The notes beneath the pieces were generated by a model. It saw only the letters and a program-made list of their open reading frames with translations, ran no database searches and had not been told where the DNA came from. Position numbers and translations under genes: made by a program. 64,000 nucleotides of DNA from Streptomyces sp. NBC_00259 (GTDB lineage Bacteria; Actinomycetota; Actinomycetes; Streptomycetales; Streptomycetaceae): positions 5,831,501-5,895,500 of the forward strand of contig NZ_CP108080.1 in the NCBI RefSeq assembly GCF_036181745.1, given 5' to 3'. Position 1 is the first letter of the stretch; every line of letters starts with the position of its first letter. Of this stretch, positions 33,738 to 41,742 are shown piece by piece.

Positions 33738-35291
33738 CTAGGCGACCGGCCCGCCGGCTCCCGCGTTGCCGCTGAGCGCGTCCAGGTCGCTCTTGCGGAC
33801 CCGGATCACCAGCACCGCCGTGGCCAGTGCCAGGAGCACCATGGCCACCGCGGCGACGAACGAGCTCGATATGCCCTCGGTGAGCACTTCATGGCCCCAG
33901 GGGGCCGGCAGTTCCTGCGTCCTGGCGAACTCCGCCTGCTGCTCCGGCGTCGCCTGTGCCATGAACGACGGAATCTGCTTCTCCGCTTCGTCGCGGCTCG
34001 CCGTGCCGAACACGGTGACCAGGATGGACAGCCCGAGCGAACCACCGACCTGCTGTGTCGCGTTGAGCAGCCCGGAGGCCGCGCCCGCCTCGTGCTGCGC
34101 GACGCCCGAGACGGCGGTCAGCGTCAGCGTCACGAAGTTGAGGCCCATGCCGAAGCCGAAGAGCACCATCGGACCGAGGACCCCGCTCGGATACGAGCCG
34201 TCCGGGCCGATGAGAGTCAGCCAGAAGAGACCCACTCCGGTGATGGCGGAACCGGTGACCATGAAGGGCTTGGGGCCGAGCACGGGAAGCAGCCGCTGCG
34301 AGAGGCCCGCGCCGGTGATGATCGCGACCGTGACCGGGAGGAAGGCCAGACCGGCCTGGATCGGGCTGTAGCCGAGCACGTTCTGCACGAACAGCACGAT
34401 GAAGAAGAACATGCCGAACATCGCCGCGGCCAGACTCAGCATGATCAGGTACGTACCCGACCGGTTCCGGTCGGCGAACATCCTCAGCGGTGTGATCGGC
34501 TCCCGCGCTCGTGACTCGACGACCGCGAAGGCGCCGAGCAGGACGACCGCCGCACCGAACGACCCCAGGGTGAGCGCGTCCCGCCAGCCCTCCTCGGAGG
34601 CCCGGATGAATCCGTAGACCAGCGAGGCCATGCCGGCGGTGGAGGTCAGCGCCCCCGCCACGTCGAAGCGTCCGGGGTGCCGCTCCGACTCGTTGATGTA
34701 CAGCGGCGCGAGGAAGGCGATCAGGATGCCGATCGGGACGTTGACGAAGAGGACCCAGCGCCAGTCGAGCCACTCCGTGAGCATGCCGCCGGTCAGCAGT
34801 CCGATGGCGCCTCCTCCGGCCGAGACGGCGGCGAAGACGCCGAACGCCCGGTTCCGCTCGGGCCCTTCGGGGAAGGTCGTCGTGATCAGTGCCAGTGACG
34901 TAGGTGACGCGATCGCGCCGCCGACGCCCTGGAGCGCGCGGGCCGCCAGCAGCTGCCACGGCTCCTGGGCGAGTCCGCCGAGCAGCGAGGCGAGGGTGAA
35001 GACGAGGATGCCGGTCATGAACACGCGCCGGCGGCCGAGTATGTCGCCGGCCCGGCCGCCGAGGAGCAGCAACCCGCCGAACGTCAGTGTGTAGGCGCTG
35101 AGCACCCAGGAGAGATCGGTGGTCGAGAAACTGAGCGCGTCCTGGATATGCGGAAGCGCGATGTTCACAATCGTCGCGTCGAGTACCACCATGAGTTGGC
35201 AGGCGGCGATTACGGTGAGGGCGATTCCGGGTCGCCCCTCCCGGCGGGCGGAGCCCGGCTTGCGCAGTGCTTCGAGCTGAGAGGTGGTCAC
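33738..35291 (-). CDS. MFS drug exporter, DHA2 (EmrB/QacA) type
   Basis: Protein of 517 aa with about 14 membrane helices. LDATIVNIALPHIQ in the first helix (motif D) and GGRAGDILGRRRVF (motif A) are diagnostic of DHA2 proton-coupled multidrug exporters. GTG 35291 follows GGGGGGA on the minus strand. It is transcribed divergently from a TetR gene across an intergenic region carrying two copies of a palindromic operator, so it is almost certainly repressed by that TetR and induced by a ligand. Confidence 0.92.
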   Translation of the reverse strand: MTTSQLEALRKPGSARREGRPGIALTVIAACQLMVVLDATIVNIALPHIQDALSFSTTDLSWVLSAYTLTFGGLLLLGGRAGDILGRRRVFMTGILVFTLASLLGGLAQEPWQLLAARALQGVGGAIASPTSLALITTTFPEGPERNRAFGVFAAVSAGGGAIGLLTGGMLTEWLDWRWVLFVNVPIGILIAFLAPLYINESERHPGRFDVAGALTSTAGMASLVYGFIRASEEGWRDALTLGSFGAAVVLLGAFAVVESRAREPITPLRMFADRNRSGTYLIMLSLAAAMFGMFFFIVLFVQNVLGYSPIQAGLAFLPVTVAIITGAGLSQRLLPVLGPKPFMVTGSAITGVGLFWLTLIGPDGSYPSGVLGPMVLFGFGMGLNFVTLTLTAVSGVAQHEAGAASGLLNATQQVGGSLGLSILVTVFGTASRDEAEKQIPSFMAQATPEQQAEFARTQELPAPWGHEVLTEGISSSFVAAVAMVLLALATAVLVIRVRKSDLDALSGNAGAGGPVA

Positions 35292-35314
35292 TATGGTCCC
35301 CCCACACATGAGTT

Positions 35315-35334
35315 AGTGAACGGGTCCGTTCACT
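35315..35334. promoter_or_regulatory. TetR operator, copy 1
   Basis: Inverted repeat AGTGAACGG-GT-CCGTTCACT with perfect 9-bp arms, 23 bp upstream of the exporter GTG. Confidence 0.85.
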
Positions 35335-35362
35335 GCGTTGTTCACGGTAGTGAGTCCCCAAC

Positions 35363-35382
35363 AGTGAACGCAAGCGTTCACT
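35363..35382. promoter_or_regulatory. TetR operator, copy 2
   Basis: Inverted repeat AGTGAACGC-AA-GCGTTCACT with perfect 9-bp arms, 48 bp from copy 1 centre to centre and 38 bp upstream of the TetR ATG. A degenerate third copy (GTTCACGGTAGTGAG) lies between them near 35340-35354. Confidence 0.85.
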
Positions 35383-35420
35383 GCACTGCCGCATTACCGC
35401 ACTGCGATGGAGAGTTGTTG

Positions 35421-36047
35421 ATGGTTACTTCGCGATCTGCGGCCGCCGCTCGGCCGCAGTCGGTGTCGTTGCGCCGCCGTGGGCCCGTCCTTGAGCGGGC
35501 GATCCTCGACGCCGCGCTCGAGCAGCTGAGTACGGTCGGCTGGGGCGGCCTCACCATGGAGGGCGTAGCCGCCGGTGCCCAGACCGGCAAGGCCGCCGTC
35601 TACCGTCGCTGGCCCTCCAAAGAGGACCTGGTCGAGGACGCCCTGCGGGCGGGGCTTCCCTCGCTCGAGGACGCACCCGATCACGGGAGCGTCCGGGAGG
35701 ACCTCTATCAGCTCTGCCGGCGGATGCGGACGGCGATGTACTCGAAGCCCGGGTTCGCGCTGCGCGCAGTCCTTCACGAATGCGACGCGTCCACGGCCGA
35801 GCGCTTCCACGCGCTGATCGTCAGCGGTGTGATCGAGCCCTCGGTCCGTCTCTTCCGGCAGGTTGTGGACCGCGGTGTCGAAAGGGGTGACGTGCGTCCC
35901 GACGCCCTGGACGACATGGTCTTCGACGTCATCCCCGCGATGATGATGTACCGCTCCAAGGTGTGTGGGAGCGAATGGGGAGATGCGGACATCGCCGAGA
36001 TGATCGATCGGGTCATGGTCCCTCTGCTGTGCCCGCGCAAGGGCTGA
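35421..36047 (+). CDS. TetR/AcrR-family regulator of the adjacent exporter
   Basis: Protein of 208 aa. The N-terminal HTH (AILDAALEQLSTVGWGGLTM ... TGKAAVYRRWPSKEDLV) is typical; the C-terminal half fits the TetR_C ligand domain with ECDASTAERFHALI. ATG 35421 follows GGAGAG. It is divergent from the MFS gene with shared operators, giving local autoregulation and exporter repression. The inducer is unknown. Confidence 0.9.
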   Translation: MVTSRSAAAARPQSVSLRRRGPVLERAILDAALEQLSTVGWGGLTMEGVAAGAQTGKAAVYRRWPSKEDLVEDALRAGLPSLEDAPDHGSVREDLYQLCRRMRTAMYSKPGFALRAVLHECDASTAERFHALIVSGVIEPSVRLFRQVVDRGVERGDVRPDALDDMVFDVIPAMMMYRSKVCGSEWGDADIAEMIDRVMVPLLCPRKG

Positions 36048-36103
36048 CGGAGGGAAGGCGCCGGAGACGGGATCCCGGGGTTTTGCGGCCGGGCGCGGCG
36101 GCG

Positions 36104-36109
36104 TAACCT
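36104..36109 (+). promoter_or_regulatory. Candidate -10 element for rnhB
   Basis: TAACCT ends 10 nt before ATG 36120; no Shine-Dalgarno is present. Confidence 0.4.
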
Positions 36110-36119
36110 GTCTGGCGCC

Positions 36120-36830
36120 ATGCCGTACGAACCACCCACCCACACCGTTGAGCGCTCGCTCCGGGCCACCACCGGTGCCAGGATCATCGCCGGAGTCGAT
36201 GAGGTCGGGCGAGGGGCGTGGGCCGGGCCGGTCACGGTGTGCGCCGCCGTCACCGGGCTGCGCAGACCGCCCCAGGGACTCACCGACTCCAAACTGATCA
36301 GCCCCAAGCGCCGTACGGAACTGGCGGCCGAGCTGGAGAAGTGGGTCACCTCGCACGCCCTCGGGCACGCCTCTCCGGAGGAGATCGACGAGCTGGGAAT
36401 GACCGCGGCTCTACGGCTGGCCGCCGTGCGCGCCCTGGACGCCCTGCCGGTACGCCCCGACGCGGTGATCCTCGACGGCAAGCACGACTACCTTGGCACG
36501 CCATGGCGGGTGCGGACGGTCATCAAAGGTGACCAGTCGTGTGTCGCGGTCGCGGCCGCGTCCGTCATCGCCAAGGTGCGCAGGGACACGATGATGGCCG
36601 AGCTGGGGCTGGAGTCGGGGGCGTACGAACGGTTCGCGTTCGCCGACAACGCCGGCTACCCCTCGCCCGTGCACAAGGCGGCACTGGAGGAGCTCGGACC
36701 CACGCCGTACCACCGCCTCTCCTGGGCCTATCTCGACGCGATGCCCCGGTGGCGGCATCTCAAGAAGATCCGGATCTCCGTGGAGGCGGCCGCCCTGGAA
36801 AGCGGAGGACAACTCGGCTTCGACTTCTGA
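36120..36830 (+). CDS. rnhB: Ribonuclease HII
   Basis: Protein of 236 aa. The catalytic DEDD set is visible: GVDEVGRGAWAGPV near residue 25 (Asp, Glu), VILDGKHDY and KGDQSCVAVAAASVIAKVRRD. It removes ribonucleotides embedded in DNA and RNA-DNA hybrids. A 20-residue N-terminal extension precedes the first motif. The following small gene is co-directional. Confidence 0.95.
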   Translation: MPYEPPTHTVERSLRATTGARIIAGVDEVGRGAWAGPVTVCAAVTGLRRPPQGLTDSKLISPKRRTELAAELEKWVTSHALGHASPEEIDELGMTAALRLAAVRALDALPVRPDAVILDGKHDYLGTPWRVRTVIKGDQSCVAVAAASVIAKVRRDTMMAELGLESGAYERFAFADNAGYPSPVHKAALEELGPTPYHRLSWAYLDAMPRWRHLKKIRISVEAAALESGGQLGFDF

Positions 36831-36935
36831 ACCGGGCGGCGCCTGACCGCTGTGCGAATGGACCGAAGGGTCCGGTCGCACTTATGTGCCCACCCGCCGA
36901 TGCCGCTCGCACCGGCGTTTGATAGATATCCACCC

Positions 36936-37556
36936 ATGCCTCTCATCCCCGAGGAGCCTCAGATTCACGAGAGTGCCCAGGGTCCCCGCGCCACTCCGGC
37001 CGCAGGCCGCACCGCGCCGACCCCTCGTCCCGTACCCGGTCCGCGCAGCGCGGCCGCTCCCCGTCCCGGTCGCCCAGGCCCCGGGCCGGCGAGGTCCATG
37101 CAGTCCGCGCAGCGCATACACACCTCCGCCGCGTCGACCCAGTCGCCACGGCCGGAGAGTCCTTCCATGCCGCAGATCCAGATCATCCCCGCGTCCGCCG
37201 AGGGCGCGCTCGACGCCGCCGGTGAGGCCGTCGACCTGCTGCTCGACACCGGACGTGCTCCGGGCGACATCCTCGTGCTGACCACGGGGGAGCAGCATCC
37301 CTGGGCGGCGCATGAACTGTCCTTCGGTGAGAGCGCCTACTGGGCCCAGCACGACGCCGGTGACGACGTCTTCTACGCGGACGTCGCCTCGGCGCAGCGT
37401 GCGTCGGCCCGTCCCGTGGTCGTCGTGGCCGTCAACGGCGGCAGCGACGACGGCACCGCAGGGATGCTGCCCGTCGCCAGGGGCCGCGCCGGCGCGCTGC
37501 TCATCGTGTGCGGCGACCCGCAGCGGATCAACGCGGCACTCGGCGCGGGCGTCTGA
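36936..37556 (+). CDS. Conserved protein with a UvrD-C-like domain, unknown function
   Basis: Protein of 206 aa. The first 80 residues are Pro/Arg/Ala-rich and look disordered. The C-terminal 125 residues form a compact domain (ALDAAGEAVDLLLDTGRAPGDILVLTTG ... ARPVVVVAVNG ... GALLIVCGDPQRINAALG). It recalls the C-terminal 2A subdomain of UvrD-type helicases but lacks Walker A and the helicase arginine finger, so it cannot be a helicase alone. GATAGATAT just upstream may be its -10 region. It is next to rnhB, which may hint at nucleic-acid metabolism. Confidence 0.6.
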   Translation: MPLIPEEPQIHESAQGPRATPAAGRTAPTPRPVPGPRSAAAPRPGRPGPGPARSMQSAQRIHTSAASTQSPRPESPSMPQIQIIPASAEGALDAAGEAVDLLLDTGRAPGDILVLTTGEQHPWAAHELSFGESAYWAQHDAGDDVFYADVASAQRASARPVVVVAVNGGSDDGTAGMLPVARGRAGALLIVCGDPQRINAALGAGV

Positions 37557-37789
37557 GCCGACAGGCACAGCGCGCCGACCCGGCTGGGGCCGGCCCGGCA
37601 CCGGGCACGTCCGGTGCTACGCCTGCCCTGCCGCGAGGCGCCGTCCCCGGCGCGTGGTGTGGCAGCAGCCGTGCCGTTGCCGCGCCACCTTGCACGGAGG
37701 CCGGTGCGGCGTACCCGCAGTCCCAGAGCTGCCGACCGGTGTCGCGCGCATGCGCCGCAGCTCCGTCAGGGGCTGCCCCAGGGGTGGTC

Positions 37790-38419
37790 TCAGCGTGCCG
37801 CCGTACGGCGGAGCGCTTCGGCTGCGCCGCTCGCGGTACGCAACGGCACCGGACCGGGACCGGCCACGATGTCCGCGAAACCACTCGGCGGGGACTCGGA
37901 GTTGGGCCGGCGTCCGCCGCGCCCTTCACCCAGCACCTGCCAACCGCCGCTCGTCAGCGTGATGTACGCACCACAGCGCAGGCCGTGCAACGTGCACGCG
38001 TCCCGTAGCCCCCACATCCAGGCACCGTCCTCCTCCGTCCATCGCTCGTCGCCGTCACGGCAGTAGAGGAGCACGGCCGTACGCACCGGAGCCCGGCGGC
38101 GCAGGTCGTGCGGGATGACCCGACGCAGCTGTGCGAGCAGTGCGTTACGCAGCTCCCAGCCGTCCGCCAGGACGGAGCGACGGGCGAACGAGGCGCTGGC
38201 GATGAGCCGTTCCTCATGGTCGAGCACGGCGACGACGGCGGTCGACGGTATCGGCTGATGACGGATGTGCAGGCCGCTCACTACCTCGCGTGGGTTGCGC
38301 AGGAGAGGGATCCCGGCTTCCGCCCACTCGGCGGGCTCCAGCATCCTGGCCAGACGGCTGGCGGAATCGGCGGATCCACCGAGTGTGGTGGCTGCGGACG
38401 AAGCGAATCCGAAGGTCAC
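37790..38419 (-). CDS. Hypothetical protein
   Basis: Protein of 209 aa, proposed start GTG 38419 (VTFGFASSAATTLGG), with AGGGAGGA a short distance upstream. The upstream in-frame extension to 38614 has atypical low-GC third positions and is rejected. Features: RMLEPAEWAEAGIPLLRNPREVV, a beta-rich core SGLHIRHQPIPSTAVVAVLDH and ALLAQLRRVIPHDLRR. There is no recognisable domain, signal peptide or membrane helix. It neighbours the decayed recQ copy on the same strand. Confidence 0.6.
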   Translation of the reverse strand: MTFGFASSAATTLGGSADSASRLARMLEPAEWAEAGIPLLRNPREVVSGLHIRHQPIPSTAVVAVLDHEERLIASASFARRSVLADGWELRNALLAQLRRVIPHDLRRRAPVRTAVLLYCRDGDERWTEEDGAWMWGLRDACTLHGLRCGAYITLTSGGWQVLGEGRGGRRPNSESPPSGFADIVAGPGPVPLRTASGAAEALRRTAAR

Positions 38420-38637
38420 GGTCCTCCCTTCGCATTCGCGCCCACAGTGCGGGCAGAGTCGGGTGAGGGCGCACCGCGGCACAGCACTTCCGGTCCGCGA
38501 TGGCACCGTGCGGGGGCGGTGCCTCCAATTCTTGCGGGCCCAGGGGCAAGCGGCAACGAGCAATTGAGACCGCTGACTGGAATGGGCAGAAATGGTGGTC
38601 ATATCCCTGCCCATCGGGACTCCTTGTCACGCGTCAT
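38420..38637. other. Intergenic region 3' of the recQ remnant
   Basis: No gene is seen. It contains CCTTGTCACGCGT at 38622-38634, one arm of an inverted repeat whose other arm is at 39497-39509 on the far side of the recQ remnant. Confidence 0.5.
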
Positions 38638-39509
38638 TCACGCTTGAACCGCCAGGACCAGCGGAAACACCCCCTCCGCTCCGGCCCGGCGCAGCAGCCG
38701 TGCCGCGACCGCGATGGTCCAGCCGCTGTCCGAAAGATCATCGATGAGCAGTACGGGACCCTGTGCCGCGGCCACTGCCCGGGCCAGAGCGGGCGGAACG
38801 ACCAGGGCTTCGTGCAGCCCCCGCACCCGCTGGGCGCTGTTCGTCCGCGAGATGTGTGCGTCCTCCGCCCCGGGCACGTACTCGACGGTGCCGAGGAACG
38901 GCATCCGGCCGACCTCGGCGATCCGGGACCCGAGGGACCCGACGAGTGTGGGCTTGGCGCGCGAGGCGACGGTGACCACCCCGGCGGGGCGGGCGGGCGC
39001 GTCGGCGGCTCCCGACGACCAGCCACCCGGCCCCTTGGCCCAGTCGGCCAGCACACTCACGACGGCATGGGCCACGTCGTCCGGAACCGGCCCGTCGGGG
39101 GCATGAGGGGCGAGCATGGGGCGCAGCCGGTTGGCCCCATCCGATGTCGGAGAGCCGCCCCAGCGCCCGGCCCGCGAAGGCCTGTTCGCCGGCCGGGATG
39201 CGTCCCTTGAGGTCGACGCCGACGGCCGGGAGCCCGGTCGGCCACATCTTTCGCGGTTCGACCGGAAGTTATGTCCCCAGTCCGAGATGTAATGGGCCTC
39301 GTCCACCACGAGAAGCCCCGTGGCGGCGGCGAGCTTCGGCAGCACCTGGTCCCGGAAATCGGGATTGTTGAGCCGCTCGGGGGCTACAGAACCGGGAGGG
39401 CATTCAAGTTCCAGGTGGTACTGGAACCCTGACCTGCGTAGACGCGTGGATCGAGGATGGTCGTGGCCGAGCGCTCTGCCCTCGCCTTCCTCGATCACGC
39501 GTGACAAGG
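38622..39509. repeat. 13-bp inverted repeat flanking the recQ remnant
   Basis: CCTTGTCACGCGT at 38622-38634 is exactly complementary to ACGCGTGACAAGG at 39497-39509. The pair encloses the decayed recQ copy. A third, imperfect copy (CCTTGTCGCGC, 39527-39537) makes a local hairpin with the second arm. Confidence 0.7.
38638..39384 (-). pseudogene. Decayed recQ-phosphoribosyltransferase paralogue with internal deletion and frameshift
   Basis: On the minus strand 39384-39255 encodes PERLNNPDFRDQVLPKLAA followed by the DEAH-region VVDEAHYISDWGHNFR, closely matching the intact recQ nearby. It then jumps to KMWPTGLPAVGVDLKGRIPA, which in the intact gene lies about 345 codons later; the helicase C-domain and zinc region are gone. 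This junction shifts the frame. An extra C near 39134 shifts it back, so the rest (NRLRPMLAPHAPDGPVPDDV to PLVLAVQA, stop at 38638-38640) is in the first frame, including the PRTase motif VLLIDDLSDSGWT. The part before DEAH is also missing. It cannot make a helicase. Codon use in the surviving C-terminal part is typical of the host. Confidence 0.88.
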
Positions 39510-39582
39510 CGCACCCTTCGTGAGCCCCTTGTCGCGCTGGGTGGATTCGCCGATTGTCAGTGCCATCGGGTTGCATGGGGGC
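39385..39582. other. Leader region of intact recQ
   Basis: No complete gene is seen. It contains the hairpin 39499-39509/39527-39537 and the left arm (39554-39577) of the 24-bp inverted repeat that recurs at 43463-43486. Confidence 0.5.
39554..39577 (+). repeat. Left arm of 24-bp inverted repeat bounding a 3.9-kb segment
   Basis: The sequence from 39554 to 39577 is repeated in inverse orientation at 43463-43486 with 23 of 24 matches (single difference at the sixth base). It ends 6 bp before the recQ ATG. Confidence 0.8.
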
Positions 39583-41742
39583 ATGGACAACCTGGAGCTC
39601 CGTGCTGAAGCCGATGCCATCCTTGCCGAGCTCGTCGGCGCCCCTGGGGGTTCGGCGCGGCTGCGGGAGGATCAGTGGCAGGCGGTGGCGGCTCTGGTGG
39701 AGGCGCGTCGTCGTGCGCTGGTGGTGCAGCGGACCGGGTGGGGGAAGTCGGCTGTGTATTTCGTGGCCACTGCTCTGCTGCGTCGGCGTGGGGCCGGCCC
39801 GACGGTGATCATTTCGCCGCTGTTGGCATTGATGCGTAACCAGGTGGAGGCGGCGGCGCGGGCGGGTATTCAGGCGCGCACCATTAACTCTGCCAATCCG
39901 GAGGAGTGGGAGACGATCTACGGGGAGGTGGAGCGCGGCGAGACCGACGTTCTCCTCGTGAGCCCGGAACGTCTCAATTCCGTGGACTTTCGTGATCAGG
40001 TGCTGCCGAAGCTCGCGGCGACGACTGGTCTGCTGGTGGTCGATGAGGCGCACTGTATTTCCGACTGGGGACACGACTTCCGGCCTGACTACCGTCGGTT
40101 GCGCACGATGCTGGCGGAGTTGCCTGCGGGAGTGCCAGTGCTGGCCACGACGGCGACCGCGAACGCGCGGGTGACCGCGGACGTGGCGGAGCAACTGGGC
40201 ACGGGGAGCGGGGACGCCCTTGTTTTGCGGGGCCCGCTGGACCGGGAGAGCCTTCGGCTGGGGGTGCTGGAGTTGCCGAATGCGGCGCATCGGCTGGCGT
40301 GGTTGGGGGAGCGGCTGGGGGATCTGCGGGGGTCGGGGATCATCTACACGCTGACGGTGGCGGCGGCGGAGGAGGTCGCGGCGTTTTTGCGGCAGCGCGG
40401 ATATCCGGTGGCTTCCTATACGGGGAAGACGGAGAACGCGGATCGGTTGCAGGCGGAGGAGGATCTGCTGGCGAACCGGGTAAAGGCCCTCGTGGCGACC
40501 TCTGCGCTCGGGATGGGTTTCGACAAGCCGGACCTCGGGTTTGTGGTGCACCTGGGGTCGCCCTCGTCTCCGATTGCCTATTACCAGCAGGTGGGGCGCG
40601 CGGGGCGTGGTGTGGATCATGCGGATGTGCTGCTGCTGCCGGGTAAGGAGGACGAGGCGATCTGGGCGTATTTCGCTTCGGTGGGTTTCCCGCCCGAGGA
40701 GCAGGTGCGGCGCACGCTGTCGGTGCTGGAGGAGGCGGGCCGTCCGTTGTCGCTGCCGGCTTTGGAGCCGTTGGTGGATCTTCGGCGCTCGCGTCTGGAG
40801 ACGATGCTGAAGGTTTTGGATGTGGACGGGGCGGTCCAGCGTGTGAAGGGCGGCTGGACTGCTACTGGGCAGCCGTGGGCGTACGACGCGGAGCGGTATG
40901 CGTGGGTCGCGAAGCAGCGGGAGGCGGAACAGCAGGCCATGCGGGACTACGTGGCAACCACGGGTTGCCGGATGGAGTTCTTGCAGCGGCAGCTCGATGA
41001 CGAGAAGGCGGTCCCTTGCGGTCGCTGCGACACCTGCGCCGGCCCCTGGCTCGATCCCGCTGTCTCTTCCGAGGCCCTTGCGGCGGCGACGGGCGAGCTG
41101 GACCGGCCGGGGGTCGAGGTCGAGCCCCGCAAGATGTGGCCGACCGGCCTTGCCGCGGTCGGCATGGACCTCAAGGGCCGAATCCCCGCGGGGCAGCAGG
41201 CGGTTACCGGACGTGCGCTGGGGAGGCTGTCGGACATTGGCTGGGGCAACCGTCTGCGGCCGATCCTTTCGGCGCAGGCGGCAGATGGGCAGGTCCCGGA
41301 CGACGTGCTGAACGCCGTCGTGACGGTGTTGGCGGACTGGGCCCGCTCGCCGGGAGGCTGGGCCAGCGGCTCTCCTGACGCGCTGGCGCGGCCCGTGGGG
41401 ATCGTGGCCATGCCGTCCCGCACCCGCCCCCATCTGGTCACCTCGCTGGCCGAGGGCGTGGCCAGGGTCGGCCGGCTCCCGCTGCTGGGCAGCCTGGCCT
41501 ACACCTCGCACGCCGACGATTACGCCGCGCACCGCAGTAACTCCGCCCAGCGGCTGCGCGCCTTGGCCGACTCGTTCACCGTGCCCGACGAGCTCGCCGC
41601 CGCCTTGGCCGACACCTCCGGTCCGGTCCTGCTCGTCGACGACTACACCGACTCCGGTTGGACCCTCGCGGTGGGTGCACGCCTGCTGCGCCAGGCCGAC
41701 GCCGCCCAGGTGCTACCGCTCGTCCTCGCGCTGGCCGGGTAG
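39583..41742 (+). CDS. recQ: ATP-dependent DNA helicase RecQ fused to a phosphoribosyltransferase-like domain
   Basis: Protein of 719 aa. Helicase motifs: QRTGWGKSAVYF (Walker A variant, near 54), VVDEAHCISDWGHDFR (DEAH, near 152), TATANARV, YTGKT, TSALGMGFDKP and QVGRAGRG. A four-Cys zinc site follows (TTGCRMEF ... PCGRCDTCAG). Residues about 510-719 form an extra domain ending VLLVDDYTDSGWTLAVGA, the PRPP-binding signature of ComF-like PRTases. ATG 39583 is preceded only by GGGGG. The first two-thirds use many G- and T-ended codons (GTG, GCG, TTG, CGT) unlike the host-like C-terminal third, suggesting acquisition or recombination. Confidence 0.92.
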   Translation: MDNLELRAEADAILAELVGAPGGSARLREDQWQAVAALVEARRRALVVQRTGWGKSAVYFVATALLRRRGAGPTVIISPLLALMRNQVEAAARAGIQARTINSANPEEWETIYGEVERGETDVLLVSPERLNSVDFRDQVLPKLAATTGLLVVDEAHCISDWGHDFRPDYRRLRTMLAELPAGVPVLATTATANARVTADVAEQLGTGSGDALVLRGPLDRESLRLGVLELPNAAHRLAWLGERLGDLRGSGIIYTLTVAAAEEVAAFLRQRGYPVASYTGKTENADRLQAEEDLLANRVKALVATSALGMGFDKPDLGFVVHLGSPSSPIAYYQQVGRAGRGVDHADVLLLPGKEDEAIWAYFASVGFPPEEQVRRTLSVLEEAGRPLSLPALEPLVDLRRSRLETMLKVLDVDGAVQRVKGGWTATGQPWAYDAERYAWVAKQREAEQQAMRDYVATTGCRMEFLQRQLDDEKAVPCGRCDTCAGPWLDPAVSSEALAAATGELDRPGVEVEPRKMWPTGLAAVGMDLKGRIPAGQQAVTGRALGRLSDIGWGNRLRPILSAQAADGQVPDDVLNAVVTVLADWARSPGGWASGSPDALARPVGIVAMPSRTRPHLVTSLAEGVARVGRLPLLGSLAYTSHADDYAAHRSNSAQRLRALADSFTVPDELAAALADTSGPVLLVDDYTDSGWTLAVGARLLRQADAAQVLPLVLALAG

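Noticed and set aside
38420..38614. N-terminal extension of the 37790-38419 gene with a CPHCGREC cysteine pair
   Set aside because: Third codon positions lose the G/C bias upstream of 38419 and a ribosome-binding site sits at 38419; the apparent zinc motif is probably accidental.
38638..41532. 964-aa minus-strand frame across both recQ copies
   Set aside because: Only its last 250 codons are real recQ-remnant sequence; the rest is antisense to the intact recQ.
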